Shown in pieces: positions 1-9,719 of a stretch of 64,000 bases of DNA (position 1 is its first letter; each line of letters opens with the position of its first letter). The stretch comes from Lysobacter sp. (GTDB lineage: Bacteria; Pseudomonadota; Gammaproteobacteria; Xanthomonadales; Xanthomonadaceae). The stretch is taken from NCBI GenBank assembly GCA_008015835.1, contig SSGH01000003.1:1-64000 (forward strand). Reading direction: 5' to 3'. Below the pieces are notes generated by a model. That model searched no databases. It saw nothing but the letters and a program-made list of their open reading frames with translations, and had not been told where the DNA came from. The translations under genes and the position numbers were made by a program.

Positions 1-1941
1 ACCGTGATCGCGCCGGTCACGCGGTTCGCGATGGCCGAGGACAAGGCCTACGTCGATCTGTGGATGTGGAACGCGGACGGCGGCGGTCAGCGCCGTTTCA
101 CCACCGATGCGGCGAACGAGGGCGCGCCCGCGATCAGCCCGGACGGCAAGTACGTCGCGTTCGTGTCGCAGCGCGGCGACGATAAGGCGCCGCAGTTGTA
201 CGTGATGCCGCTGGGCGGCGGCGAAGCGCGGCGGCTGACCAAGTTGGCGACCGGCGTGCAAAGCCCCAAATGGTTCGGCGACGGCGCGCGGTTGGCCTTC
301 GTCTCGCGCGTGTTCGCCGACCTGCCGCTGGACGAACAGGGCAAGCGTCTGGACGAGCGCAAAGACCGCAAGATGACCGCGATGGTGTGGGACGGCGGCC
401 CGGTATCGGCGTGGGATCAGTACTTGGACGAGCGCCAATTCCACGTGTTTTCGGTCGCCTTCGATGCCGCCGCCGACGGCGCCGAGTTGCCTCCGGTGCG
501 CGCGTTGACCCAGCCGACCGGCCTGCAGTTGCCGCGCAACGCGGTGCAGGGCACCGATGGCCATTTCGCCATTTCGCCCGACGGCAAAGACCTCGCGTTC
601 GTCGCCGACGCCGACCCCGCGATCAACAACAGCAACAACGATGTGTTCGTCGCGGCGATCGCGGCCGACGGCAGCGGCGACAAAACCACGCGCAATCTCA
701 CCGCGGGCAATCCGGCCAGCGACGCCTCGCCGCTGTACAGCCCCGACGGCCGTTATCTGAGTTTCGTGCAGCAGCGCATCGAAGGCTTCTACGCCGACAA
801 AGGCCGGCTGATGCTGAGCGACCGTCGCGACGGCAACACCCGCGAATTGTTCGCCGATTGGGATCGCAGCGCGGGCGGTTTGGTGTGGGCGCCCGATAGC
901 CGCCGTTTGTACGGCGCGATCGACGACGCCGGCACCGTGCGCGTGTACGAGCTGCCGATCGATCCATCGGTCGGGAACGCGCCGCGCAAAGTCACCGCGA
1001 ACGCGTCGTTCGGCGGGCTCGCCGTCAGCGACGATGGCCGCGTGTTCGGTCTGCGCGAAACCTTCGTCGAACCGCCGACGCTGGTGCGCATCGATCCCGC
1101 GAGCGGCCGCGCCGTCAAACTCTCGACGATCAACGATGCGCTGTTGGCCGCGACCGACATGGGCACCTACGAATCGGTGACCTACAAGGGCGCGGACGGC
1201 CGCGACATCCAGATGTGGGTGAACTACCCGCCGGGATTCGACAAGTCGAAAAAATACCCGTTCTTCATGCTGATCCACGGCGGCCCGCACAACGCGATCA
1301 CCGACGGCATGGCGTTCCGCTGGAACGCGCAGGTCTTCGGCAGTTGGGGCTACGTGACCGCGTGGCCGAATTTCCACGGAAGCTCCGGTTTCGGCCAGGC
1401 ATTCGCCGATTCGATCAATCCGGAGTGGGCGGAAAAGCCGTATCGCGATGTGATCGCGGCGGCGGATTGGTTCGCGGCGCAGCCGTGGATCGATCGCGAG
1501 CGGATGGTCGCTGGCGGCGGCAGCTACGGCGGGTATCTCACCACGGTGCTGCTCGGCCGCGAACACCCGTTCAAGGCGCTGCTCGCGCATGCGGCGGTGT
1601 ACAACCTCTACAGCCAATACGCCGCGGATTTTTCCTCGGAAACGCCGCGCTTCGGCGGCTTTTGGGAGCGCGACAACCGTGCGACGCTGGAGCGCAATTC
1701 GCCGCATCTGGCCGCGGCCGCGTTCAAAACGCCGACGCTCGTCGTCCACGGTCAAAGCGACCTGCGCGTGCCGGTGAACCATGGGCTGGAGCTCTATCAC
1801 ACGCTGCTCAACCGCGGTGTGCCCAGTCGCTTCGTCTATTACCCGAACGAAAATCACTGGGTGCTGAAGCCGCAGAATTCGGTGTTCTGGTATCAGCAAG
1901 TGAAGAAGTGGTTCGACGAGCAGAACCCGCCGAAGCGTTGA
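1..1941 (+). CDS. S9 family prolyl oligopeptidase-type peptidase, 5' end outside window
   Basis: This is a serine peptidase of the prolyl oligopeptidase / acylaminoacyl-peptidase family (S9), expected to release residues from short peptides. The frame is open from base 1, so the true start and any signal peptide lie upstream; 645 residues are visible from the first GTG at base 4. The N-terminal half contains WD40-like beta-propeller repeats of the type SPDGKYVAF, and the C-terminal half is an alpha/beta-hydrolase. The catalytic triad is readable: Ser507 in GGGSYGGY, Asp586 in HGQSDLRVP and His618 in NENHWVLKP (numbering from base 4). It is followed by a strong hairpin terminator. Family membership is clear; substrate and location cannot be read from the sequence. 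Confidence 0.93.
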   Translation, partial: TVIAPVTRFAMAEDKAYVDLWMWNADGGGQRRFTTDAANEGAPAISPDGKYVAFVSQRGDDKAPQLYVMPLGGGEARRLTKLATGVQSPKWFGDGARLAFVSRVFADLPLDEQGKRLDERKDRKMTAMVWDGGPVSAWDQYLDERQFHVFSVAFDAAADGAELPPVRALTQPTGLQLPRNAVQGTDGHFAISPDGKDLAFVADADPAINNSNNDVFVAAIAADGSGDKTTRNLTAGNPASDASPLYSPDGRYLSFVQQRIEGFYADKGRLMLSDRRDGNTRELFADWDRSAGGLVWAPDSRRLYGAIDDAGTVRVYELPIDPSVGNAPRKVTANASFGGLAVSDDGRVFGLRETFVEPPTLVRIDPASGRAVKLSTINDALLAATDMGTYESVTYKGADGRDIQMWVNYPPGFDKSKKYPFFMLIHGGPHNAITDGMAFRWNAQVFGSWGYVTAWPNFHGSSGFGQAFADSINPEWAEKPYRDVIAAADWFAAQPWIDRERMVAGGGSYGGYLTTVLLGREHPFKALLAHAAVYNLYSQYAADFSSETPRFGGFWERDNRATLERNSPHLAAAAFKTPTLVVHGQSDLRVPVNHGLELYHTLLNRGVPSRFVYYPNENHWVLKPQNSVFWYQQVKKWFDEQNPPKR

Positions 1942-1991
1942 CGCCGCGGCATCGCGTGCGATCCGATGGTCTCGTTCGTCCGAGGCCCTCG

Positions 1992-2023
1992 CGAAAAACC
2001 CCGCCGAAAGGCGGGGTTTTTCG
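1992..2023. terminator. Bidirectional Rho-independent terminator
   Basis: A perfect 14-base-pair stem (arms 1992-2005 and 2010-2023) with a GAAA tetraloop carries A and T runs at its two ends. It lies between the convergent S9 peptidase and PLA2-like genes and can end transcription of both. Confidence 0.85.
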
Positions 2024-2053
2024 TTGCGTTGCGTCGCCTTGCGTCGTCTCGCT

Positions 2054-3055
2054 TCAGTGGCAAGTGGTGTAGCAGGAAATCGCGCCGAGCGCGTAATCGT
2101 CGGCCGCTTCGGTCCACTCGTCGCCGCAGCCGCCGAGCTGCGAATTGTGGTCGCGATTGCAGATGTCGTGATCGAGGCAATCCTGATACCACGCGCCGAG
2201 ACCGTCGGCCGCGCCGCAGCCCGCGCCGCAGCGCCCGGGGCAGGAACTGGCGCCGCAGCCGTAGGCGACGCTCTTACTGCTGTAACCGTGCGTCGGGCAG
2301 TAGTCGTGCGCGGAAGCGCGATAAAACACGCGATCGTCGTCGCAAACATCGACGATGGCGTGCAGATTGGTGAAGGAATTGCCGCCTTGATCCGAGCATG
2401 CGGCGATCACGATCTCGCCCTGCGGGCGCGGCGCGGCCAGCGGGTTCGCGCCGGAAGCGGTCGATGTCGGATTCGTCTGCGGCGCGATCGCCACCACGCT
2501 GCTGCGGCGGATCACCCAGTCGCCCTCGAAGGTCCGCCCGAGCGGCACTTCGGAATACATCTCGGCCAAACGCCACAAGAGGTCGTGCGATTTCGCCATG
2601 GTGCGCATATCGCCGCGCGTCGACAGTTCGCGCCCCAGCGCATCGCGGAAACTGCGCAGCACGTCGCGATCGTTGTCGGCGACGACCACGCGCTCGGCGG
2701 CGCGGACGGTCAGCGTGCCCGCGGCGTAGTCCATCTCGTGATCGAGCACGGCGCCGTTGATTTCCAGCCGAACGGAGACGCGCGCGGGCGCGGCGCCGAC
2801 GGCCGCGCGCTGGCCGGCCGCGGTTCGGCTTTCGGTGCGGAACGACAGTGCGCCGACCGCGGTGCGCACGGTGCCGGCGATGTCGTCGTTGCCGGCGGCG
2901 GCGATGCCGATTTCGCCGGGCAGGGTCGGGCGTTCGGCGGCGGTTTGCGATCCAGCCGCCGTCTCGGCGGCGATCGCCCGTTCGCTGCGGGCCACGGAAA
3001 CAGCGAGCAAGCAGCAGGCGCTCGCGAGAGCGAGCGATTTCAACATCGTGTTCAT
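2054..3055 (-). CDS. Exported protein with C-terminal phospholipase A2-like motif
   Basis: A 333-residue protein with a clear Sec signal peptide (basic start, then LALASACCLLAVSVA), so probably periplasmic or secreted. Residues 25 to about 250 form a domain I do not recognise. The last 80 residues are cysteine-rich and contain CLDHDICNRDH, with His296-Asp297 in the CxxHD-type context of the secreted phospholipase A2 catalytic site; the surrounding cysteines (CPGRCGAGC, GGCGDEW, SCYTTCH) could form disulphides. This suggests phospholipid hydrolysis, but only the motif supports it, and the calcium-binding glycine loop was not verified. It is convergent with the S9 peptidase and divergent from the flavoprotein at 3347. 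Confidence 0.72.
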   Translation of the reverse strand: MNTMLKSLALASACCLLAVSVARSERAIAAETAAGSQTAAERPTLPGEIGIAAAGNDDIAGTVRTAVGALSFRTESRTAAGQRAAVGAAPARVSVRLEINGAVLDHEMDYAAGTLTVRAAERVVVADNDRDVLRSFRDALGRELSTRGDMRTMAKSHDLLWRLAEMYSEVPLGRTFEGDWVIRRSSVVAIAPQTNPTSTASGANPLAAPRPQGEIVIAACSDQGGNSFTNLHAIVDVCDDDRVFYRASAHDYCPTHGYSSKSVAYGCGASSCPGRCGAGCGAADGLGAWYQDCLDHDICNRDHNSQLGGCGDEWTEAADDYALGAISCYTTCH

Positions 3056-3346
3056 GAAGGCATGTCCTTGTCGGTATGGTCGGGCGATGACCTGTAAGGT
3101 CCCGAACGCGCCGCTTCCCCTTTGCGCCGAGTGCGGGGGCTTTTCTTCGGACGCCCGCGCCGAGGGCAGTATGTCCTCGTTTTCGGGAGGAGGCTACCGT
3201 CGCGGTCTCCGCCGGATATTTTCTGGAATCGTTCGCCGAATCGTCCGTCGAGCGGGCCGCCGAGGCCGTCGGCTGCGGTCCTTCGCCATGGCGGAATCGC
3301 CGACGGCCGCATATGCTCGTCGGCCCTTTCTCATCGCGACGAACGT
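3056..3346. promoter_or_regulatory. Divergent intergenic region
   Basis: 291 bases separate two divergently transcribed genes and must hold both promoters. I see no RNA gene, convincing operator palindrome or small ORF with good codon structure here. Confidence 0.4.
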
Positions 3347-4966
3347 ATGGCAAGCGCAACCGGCCCCACGGCGCTCATCCTCGGCGGCGGCCACAACGGC
3401 CTGGTCTGCGCCGCCTATCTCGCGGCGGCTGGCATGCAGGTGCGCGTGCTGGAACGCCGCGGCATCGTCGGCGGCGCGGCGGTGACCGAGGAATTCCACC
3501 CCGGGTTCCGCAATTCGGTGGCCAGCTACACCGTCAGCCTGCTTAACCCCCGCGTGATCCGCGACTTGCGCCTGCAGGAACACGGCCTGCGCGTGGTCGA
3601 GCGCCCGTTCTCGAATTTCCTGCCGCTGCCGGATGGGCGCGCGTTCCGTCTCGGCGGCGAACAAGGCGCGGCCGATGTCGCGCAATGGTCGAAGCGCGAC
3701 GCCGAACGCTTGCCGCAGTACTACGCGATGCTCGACCGCGTGGTCGCGGTGCTGCGCGAGTTGATGCTGCGCACACCGCCGAACGTGTCCGATCGCTTCG
3801 TGCTCGCCGATTGGCTGGGCTCGTACGCGGTGGCGAAACAGCTCAAAACCTTGGATATGGCCGCACGCCGCGATTTGCTCGATCTGTTCGCGAAGTCGGC
3901 CGGCGATATGCTCGACCATTGGTTCGAAAGCGAGCCGCTGAAGGCCGCGCTGGGTTGGGACTCGGTGGTCGGCAATTTCGCCAGCCCGTACACGCCGGGC
4001 TCGGCCTACGTGCTGCTGCATCACGTCTTCGGCGAAGTGAACGGCAAGACCGGCGCCTGGGGCCACGCGATCGGCGGCATGGGCGCGATCACGCAGGCGA
4101 TGGCGAAAGAGTGCGCCGCGCGCGGGGTGCGCATCGATACCGACGCCGAGGTGGTGCGGGTGAACGTGAAGGGCGGCCGCGCGGTGGGCGCGACGCTCGC
4201 CGACGGCACGGAGATCGCGGCCGATCATGTGATCGCCAACGTCAATCCGAAATTGCTGTACGAACGGTTGGTGCCGCGCGAGGCGCTCGACGACGAGACC
4301 GCCGCGCGGATCGCGCGCTATCGCTGCGGCTCGGCCACGTTCCGCATGAACGTCGCGCTGAGCGAGTTGCCGGATTTCGCTGCATCGCCGGGCACGCATC
4401 CGCAGCCGCATCATCAGAGCGGCATTCTGATCGGGCATTCGCTGCGCTATTTCGAGCAGGCGTATTTCGATGCGAAATCGAAAGAACACAACGCCGGCTG
4501 GGCGCGCAAACCCATCGTCGAATTGGTGATTTCCTCCACCCTGGACGACACCCTGGCGCCGCCTGGGCAGCATGTCGCGAGCCTGTTCTGCCAGCACGTG
4601 CATCCGGAGGTCGATGGCGGCTGGGACGCGCATCGCGACACCGTGGCGAATCTGATGATCGACACCGTCGACGCCTGGGCGCCGAATTTCCGCCGCAGCG
4701 TGCTGGGCTACCGGGCGCTGTCGCCGCTGGACTTGGAGCGCACCTTCGGGTTGATCGGCGGCGATATCTTCCACGGCGCGCTGGGGCCGGATCAGTTGTT
4801 CTCGGCGCGACCGCTGCTGGGGCAGGGCAATTACCGCGGCGCGGTGCCGGGCCTGTATCTCTGCGGTTCGGGCACCCATCCGGGCGGCGGCGTGACCGGC
4901 TTGCCGGGGCGGAACGCGGCGCGCGAGATTCTGCGCGACGCCAAGTTGGGGCCGAAGCCGGATTGA
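3347..4966 (+). CDS. FAD-dependent phytoene dehydrogenase-like oxidoreductase
   Basis: A 539-residue flavoprotein of the phytoene desaturase / PYROXD2-like amine-oxidase superfamily. The N-terminus has the dinucleotide-binding signature LILGGGHNGLVCAAYL followed by VLERRGIVGGAAVTEE, and the C-terminus has the family's FAD-closing motif (CGSGTHPGGGVTGLPGRNA). The ATG at 3347 was chosen because it sits about a dozen residues before the Rossmann glycine motif; the frame is open further upstream but that stretch is arginine-rich and not protein-like. No carotenoid genes are nearby, so a carotenoid role is not supported; the PYROXD2-like branch is of unknown substrate. It stands alone as a transcription unit. 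Confidence 0.88.
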   Translation: MASATGPTALILGGGHNGLVCAAYLAAAGMQVRVLERRGIVGGAAVTEEFHPGFRNSVASYTVSLLNPRVIRDLRLQEHGLRVVERPFSNFLPLPDGRAFRLGGEQGAADVAQWSKRDAERLPQYYAMLDRVVAVLRELMLRTPPNVSDRFVLADWLGSYAVAKQLKTLDMAARRDLLDLFAKSAGDMLDHWFESEPLKAALGWDSVVGNFASPYTPGSAYVLLHHVFGEVNGKTGAWGHAIGGMGAITQAMAKECAARGVRIDTDAEVVRVNVKGGRAVGATLADGTEIAADHVIANVNPKLLYERLVPREALDDETAARIARYRCGSATFRMNVALSELPDFAASPGTHPQPHHQSGILIGHSLRYFEQAYFDAKSKEHNAGWARKPIVELVISSTLDDTLAPPGQHVASLFCQHVHPEVDGGWDAHRDTVANLMIDTVDAWAPNFRRSVLGYRALSPLDLERTFGLIGGDIFHGALGPDQLFSARPLLGQGNYRGAVPGLYLCGSGTHPGGGVTGLPGRNAAREILRDAKLGPKPD

Positions 4967-5504
4967 GCCCGCTTCGAAATCGATTCATCCCGTCTCGCAT
5001 CGAACACGAACCCGTCGATCGTGCCGGGATCCGATGATGTCCGCCGTTCTTTCGCAAATCGATGGCAGGGTGAAGGGGTCACGTCGCTTTCACCCCCTCC
5101 CCGCCGTCCGGCCCATCGGCACCGCCGATGGGCGTTCAACTGAGCGCGGGCCAATGGCCCGCAAGCGCCCAGCTTCAGCCCTGCGCTGCGCGCAAGGGGA
5201 GGGGAAATCTCTTTCCTGAACTTTCGGGTCTTGTTTTGCACTGCAGCGTGCGTTGCCCTAACGATTCCTTCACGATGCCCCCGCATCCCGACGTGGGGGA
5301 GGGAGCAAGCCCGCTACCGGCTCAGCCGGTGCGGGCTTTTTTATGACCGAACGCATCGTCTCGATGCGGCCCGCCGAACGCGCTGCGTGCATCGCGTCGG
5401 CGGATCGCGCTCGCATTGCGCGTTCGCGCGATGCCTCGCGCATCGCACGCGACGACGACGCCATGAGGCAGACGATCGTCGCGAGGGAATGCCACAATCC
5501 GACG
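4967..5504. other. Non-coding region between flavoprotein gene and glnE
   Basis: 538 bases without a convincing gene. It holds a 10-bp hairpin (5111-5120 with 5124-5133), a second 7-bp hairpin (5146-5152 with 5156-5162) and a Rho-independent terminator at 5307-5342. The short frames across it are arginine/proline-rich and look non-coding. Confidence 0.6.
5307..5342 (+). terminator. Rho-independent terminator upstream of glnE
   Basis: An 8-bp outer stem (AAGCCCGC with GCGGGCTT) continues into a 5-bp inner stem (ACCGG with CCGGT) and is followed by six T residues. The longest glnE frame would start on the base after the T run, which argues that glnE starts further downstream. Confidence 0.8.
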
Positions 5505-8411
5505 ATGCTCTTTCGCTTCGACGATCCGCAGACGCAGGCCATCGGCGCACGCGCGCTCGCGCGTTTGCGCGCCGCATCGCCCGAACACGCGCGCGCGCTC
5601 GAAACGCCGCGGGTCGCCGAAGCCTGCGCCGCGGTCGCCATCGTCAGCGATTTCGCGCTCGAAACGCTGCTGCGGCAACCGGCGCTGCTCGCGCAGTTGG
5701 CGAACGACGACGGCGCATCGCCGCTGCCGCTGCCGGCGTTGTTGCTCGATGCGCAGGCCGAATGGCCGACGTTGCTGCGCCGCTATCGTCATGCCGAATG
5801 CGTGCGTTTGATCTGGCGCGACACCCACGGCCTGGACACGCTCGACGACACCTTGGCCGCGACGACGCGTTTGGCCGAAACGTGCTTGCGGCTCGCGCTC
5901 GATGCGCTCGAACCCAGCTTCGCGCAGCGTTTCGGCACGGTACGCGACGCGAACGACGCGCCGGTGCGCTTGGTAGTGTTCGCGCTGGGCAAACTCGGCG
6001 GCGGCGAGCTGAATTTCAGTTCGGATATCGATCTGGTCTACGCCTACGCGAGCGAAGGCGAAAGCCGGCCGGAGCCCGGTCGCAGCGCGCGTTCGCTGGC
6101 GGCGGAGGACTATTTCGCGCGGCTCGGTCAGCAATTGGCGAAATTATTGGACGAAACGACCGCCGAAGGCTTTTGCCATCGCGTCGATTTGCGCCTGCGG
6201 CCGTTCGGCAGCGCCGGTCGGCTGGCGCTGTCGTTCAATGCGCTGGAGCTGTATTTCCAGCGTGAGGGCCGCGATTGGGAGCGCTACGCCTGGCAGAAAG
6301 CGCGGCCGGTGGCCGGCGACATCGACGCGGGCGAACGCTTCCTGCAGACGCTGCGGCCGTTCGTGTATCGGCGCTATCTGGACTACGGCGCGCTGGACGG
6401 CCTCCGCGAGATGAAAGCGACCATCGCGGCCGAAGTCGCGCGCAAAGACATGGCCCACGACATCAAGCGCGGCCCGGGCGGCATTCGCGAGATCGAATTT
6501 CTCGCGCAGGCGCTGCAGTTGATCCGCGGCGGACGCGAGCCCGCGCTGCGCGAGCGCCGTCTGCAGCCGGCGCTGCGCGCGCTGCGCGACGCGCGCCATC
6601 TGAGCGAAGACGCCGCCGCGCGCATGATCGAGGCGTATCGCTTTCTGCGTACGCTGGAAAACCGCCTGCAAATGCTGCGCGATGCGCAGACGCAGCGGTT
6701 GCCCGACGATGCGCTGGATCGCGCACGCATCGCGCACGGCTTGGGATACGTCGATTGGAACGCGCTCGACGATACGCTGCGCGCGCACCGCGAATACGTC
6801 GCGCAGGAATTCGACGCGTTGCTGGCCGTGCGTCGTCGCGAAGTCGCGTCGGATGATTTGACCGTCTATTGGCGTGCGCTGCGCGACGAAGACCCCGCCG
6901 CGCAGGCGCGCCCCGACGCCGAAGGCGCGGATGCGCTAATCGCAGCCGGCTTCGATCGACCCGAAGAGAGCCATCGCGCGCTGCGCGATTTCGCGCGTGC
7001 GCCCGGCGTACGCGAAGCTTCCGACGCCACGCGCGCGCGGCTCGATCGCCTGATGCCCGCGCTGCTCGCCGGTATCGCGGCGTCGGCGGCGCCGTCGTTG
7101 GCGCTGCGGCGTGCCTTGGCGATGTTCCAGACGATGCTGCGCCGCGCCAGTTATCTCGCGCTGCTCGACGAGCAACCCGCCGCGCTCACGCGCTTGATCG
7201 ATGTGCTGACGCGCAGCGCATTGCTCGGCGAGCGACTGGCGGCGCATCCGCTGCTGCTGGACGAATTGCTCGACGCGCGCGCGGTGGGGCCGTTGCCGCA
7301 GCGCGCCGAATTCGAGGCCGCGATTCGCGCCGCCGCGCACGACGACGATTCCGAGGCCACGTTGTTCGCGTTGAACGAGGCGCGACAGGCGCTGGCGTTC
7401 CGCGTCGGTTTGGCGACGCTGGACCGTCGACAGCCGGCCGAGGACAGCGCGCGGCAGTTGGCGTGGTTGGCCGACGCCATCGTGCGCGCGGTGTACGCGC
7501 TCGCCGTGCGCGAACTGCATGCGCAACACGGCGCGGTGCCCGGCCTGCGCTTCGCGGTGCTGGGCTACGGCAGCTTGGGCGGCGAAGAGCTCGGCTTCGG
7601 CTCCGATCTGGATCTGGTGTTTCTCTACGACGCGCCCGCCGATGCCGTGTCCGACGGCGCGCGACCGCTGGACGCGCCGCGCTGGAGCGCGCGGCTGGCG
7701 CAGAAAATCGTCGCCTTGCTCGGCACGCCGACCGGCGCCGGGCACCTGTACGACATCGACGTGCGGCTGCGCCCCGACGGCGCCAAGGGTCTGCTGGTCA
7801 GCACGCTCGCCAGTTTCGAGGACTACCAGCGCCATCGCGCCTGGACCTGGGAGCATCAAGCCCTGGTGCGCGCCCGCGCCATCGCCGGCGACGACGCGCT
7901 GTGCGCCGAATTCGAACGCGTGCGCGCGGAAACGTTGTCGCAACCGCGCGATGCGGACACGCTGCGCAACGACGTGGCCGCGATGCGCGCGCGCATGCGC
8001 GCCGAACTCGATCGCTCGACCGAGACGCTTTTCGACCTGAAGCAAGGCGAGGGAGGCTTGGTCGACTTGGAATTCCTGCTGCAATTTTTGGTATTGCGCG
8101 ACGCGCATGCGCAGCCGGCACTGCTGACGCCGCGCGATACGCCGGGCTTGATCGAGGTCGCCGCCGCGTCGGGCGCGCTGCGCGCGGAAGTCGCCGCCGA
8201 TCTGCGCCGAGCGCATCGAACGCTGCTGCAGGACGGCTTGGCGTGTACGTTGGACGGTCGCGCGCGCTTGATCGCGCGCGACGCGCGCATGGCGGCGAGG
8301 GGCGACGCTTCGCACGCCGACGAGCGCGATGCGCGATCGAGCGATGCAGCGGGCGGCGACGCGATCGCGATGGCGTTCGCGAACGCGTTCGGGGTGCGTT
8401 GCGTCGGATGA
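5505..8411 (+). CDS. glnE: Bifunctional glutamine synthetase adenylyltransferase/deadenylase
   Basis: GlnE adds AMP to, and removes it from, a tyrosine of glutamine synthetase in response to the PII protein, so it sets nitrogen assimilation in the cytoplasm. From the ATG at 5505 the protein has 968 residues, near the family norm. Both nucleotidyltransferase domains are visible: [18 protein letters not shown] near the N-terminal third (deadenylylation) and [20 protein letters not shown] in the C-terminal half (adenylylation), each with the G-G and D-x-D residues. An in-frame ATG at 5343 is immediately behind a terminator T run and one at 5463 lacks a ribosome site, so 5505 is preferred, though without a strong Shine-Dalgarno sequence. 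No nitrogen genes adjoin it. Confidence 0.95.
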   Translation: MLFRFDDPQTQAIGARALARLRAASPEHARALETPRVAEACAAVAIVSDFALETLLRQPALLAQLANDDGASPLPLPALLLDAQAEWPTLLRRYRHAECVRLIWRDTHGLDTLDDTLAATTRLAETCLRLALDALEPSFAQRFGTVRDANDAPVRLVVFALGKLGGGELNFSSDIDLVYAYASEGESRPEPGRSARSLAAEDYFARLGQQLAKLLDETTAEGFCHRVDLRLRPFGSAGRLALSFNALELYFQREGRDWERYAWQKARPVAGDIDAGERFLQTLRPFVYRRYLDYGALDGLREMKATIAAEVARKDMAHDIKRGPGGIREIEFLAQALQLIRGGREPALRERRLQPALRALRDARHLSEDAAARMIEAYRFLRTLENRLQMLRDAQTQRLPDDALDRARIAHGLGYVDWNALDDTLRAHREYVAQEFDALLAVRRREVASDDLTVYWRALRDEDPAAQARPDAEGADALIAAGFDRPEESHRALRDFARAPGVREASDATRARLDRLMPALLAGIAASAAPSLALRRALAMFQTMLRRASYLALLDEQPAALTRLIDVLTRSALLGERLAAHPLLLDELLDARAVGPLPQRAEFEAAIRAAAHDDDSEATLFALNEARQALAFRVGLATLDRRQPAEDSARQLAWLADAIVRAVYALAVRELHAQHGAVPGLRFAVLGYGSLGGEELGFGSDLDLVFLYDAPADAVSDGARPLDAPRWSARLAQKIVALLGTPTGAGHLYDIDVRLRPDGAKGLLVSTLASFEDYQRHRAWTWEHQALVRARAIAGDDALCAEFERVRAETLSQPRDADTLRNDVAAMRARMRAELDRSTETLFDLKQGEGGLVDLEFLLQFLVLRDAHAQPALLTPRDTPGLIEVAAASGALRAEVAADLRRAHRTLLQDGLACTLDGRARLIARDARMAARGDASHADERDARSSDAAGGDAIAMAFANAFGVRCVG

Positions 8412-8515
8412 ACGCAATGCCCGCCGATGCGCGAGACCGAGGTTGCGCCGTCGTGCAGTCGGGGTATGCTGCCCTACCCGCAGCGCACCGCGCCGCATCC
8501 CCCTCTGGAGGCCGC

Positions 8516-8827
8516 ATGTCGAACGCCCAATCCGCCAACCCCAACGAACTCGTCGAAGACGCCAAGGACGTGCTGGACGACGTCGAGGCCTTGCTCGACG
8601 AAGCGTCCACCGCCACCGGCGAACGCGCGCAGGCGCTTCGCAAGCGCGCTTCGGAAGCGCTCAGCCGCGCGAAGAATCGATTGCAGGACGCGCAAGGCGC
8701 GGTCCGCGACAGCACGCGTAAGGCCGCGCACGCCACCGACGAGTGGGTGCACGAGAATCCGTGGGGCGCGATCGGCGTCGCGGCCGGCGTCGGCTTCCTG
8801 GTCGGCCTGTTGGTTTCCCGTCGCTGA
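8516..8827 (+). CDS. DUF883 family membrane-anchored protein (YqjD/ElaB-like)
   Basis: A 103-residue protein with a helical, charged N-terminal body and a single C-terminal membrane segment preceded by NPWGAIGVAAGVGFLVG and ending VSRR, the layout of ElaB/YqjD/YgaM tail-anchored proteins, some of which bind ribosomes at the inner membrane in stationary phase. GGAGG lies seven bases before the ATG. It heads a trio (DUF883, holin-like, short basic protein) that matches the order yqjD-yqjE-yqjK of enterobacteria. Confidence 0.88.
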   Translation: MSNAQSANPNELVEDAKDVLDDVEALLDEASTATGERAQALRKRASEALSRAKNRLQDAQGAVRDSTRKAAHATDEWVHENPWGAIGVAAGVGFLVGLLVSRR

Positions 8828-8838
8828 CGGATCGATCG

Positions 8839-9255
8839 GTGGCGTCCCCGCTCGTCGAAAGTCTGCGCCGCCTCGGCGCGACCACGTCCAAGCTGCTGCT
8901 GTCCCGCGCCGAGTTCGCCACGCTCGAACTGGCCGAGGCGCGGGTGCAGTTGCTGCGCTGGTTGGTGTTGGCGTTGTTGACCACCGCCTTGTTAGTGCTG
9001 GCGCTGATCGCGGCGTCCGCGCTGTTCGTGGTGCTGCTGTGGCCGACGCTGGGCTGGGTCGCGCTCGCCATCGTGTTGTTGGCGTACGCGCTGGGCGCCG
9101 CCTTGTTGGGGCTGCGCCTGCGTCGCGAAATCGCCGAAGCGCCGCCGCCTCTGTCCGAAACTCTGCGCCAGCTCGCGCAGGATCGCGAGGCGTTCGCGCG
9201 CCGCGGCGATCGCGCTCCCGCCGAGCCCGCATCGCCCCGCGAGCCGTTCCGATGA
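8839..9255 (+). CDS. Phage holin family protein (YqjE-like)
   Basis: About 138 residues with two adjacent hydrophobic helices (roughly LLRWLVLALLTTALLVLALI and LWPTLGWVALAIVLLAYALG) between charged ends, the pattern of the YqjE-type holin superfamily. The GTG at 8839 starts just before SPLVESLRRLG; the frame is open upstream but overlaps the preceding gene's end, so a GTG start 11 bases after that stop is preferred. Its stop overlaps the next gene by four bases, so the two are translationally coupled. A lytic role is not implied; the gene travels with DUF883 proteins. Confidence 0.82.
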   Translation: MASPLVESLRRLGATTSKLLLSRAEFATLELAEARVQLLRWLVLALLTTALLVLALIAASALFVVLLWPTLGWVALAIVLLAYALGAALLGLRLRREIAEAPPPLSETLRQLAQDREAFARRGDRAPAEPASPREPFR

Positions 9256-9677
9256 GCAAAGACCGCGAACTGCGCCGGATGCGCATGGAGTTGTTGCGAA
9301 CGCGCGCCACGCTGGAGCGCGCGGAGGTCGCCGATGCGCTGCAGTCTCTGCGCGACGACGCCGGCCGTTTGCGCACGGCCACGACCACGTTGAAAGGCTT
9401 GGGCTCGCTCGTCGGCGCGTTGAGCGGGCGACGAGGCCTCGCCGGTTTGGCGGCCCGCGAAGCGCAATCGCGCGGCGCCGGCGGCATGGTCGCGATGGTC
9501 GTCGATCAGGCGATGCGTCGCCCCTGGTTGGCGGCGTTGGCGCTCAAAGGGCTCGGCGCGTTCCGCCGTCGCCCGGCCATTGCGCTTGCGGTGGTCGCGG
9601 GCGTGACCGTGGCGGCGCTGGTCGCGCGACGTCGCGGCGATCCGTCCGACGATATGTTCAGCGCGCCGATGGGCTGA
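9252..9677 (+). CDS. Uncharacterised YqjK-position protein
   Basis: A 141-residue basic protein starting MSKDRELRRMRMELL in an ATGA overlap with the holin-like gene. The N-terminal half is a charged helix; a hydrophobic segment near the C-terminus (AIALAVVAGVTVAALVA) may be a membrane anchor. Its place as third gene after DUF883 and holin-like genes is that of yqjK, but I cannot confirm homology from sequence alone. Confidence 0.75.
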   Translation: MSKDRELRRMRMELLRTRATLERAEVADALQSLRDDAGRLRTATTTLKGLGSLVGALSGRRGLAGLAAREAQSRGAGGMVAMVVDQAMRRPWLAALALKGLGAFRRRPAIALAVVAGVTVAALVARRRGDPSDDMFSAPMG

Positions 9678-9719
9678 GCCCGCCGCGCAGCTCGTTTCCT
9701 CGGCCTACCACCTCATTGC

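Noticed and set aside
5034-5346. Small plus-strand frames before glnE
   Set aside because: They overlap hairpins and a terminator and show no protein-like codon pattern.
5343-5504. The longer glnE start at 5343
   Set aside because: It begins right after the terminator T run, and the added 54 residues are Arg/Ala-rich and unlike GlnE N-termini.
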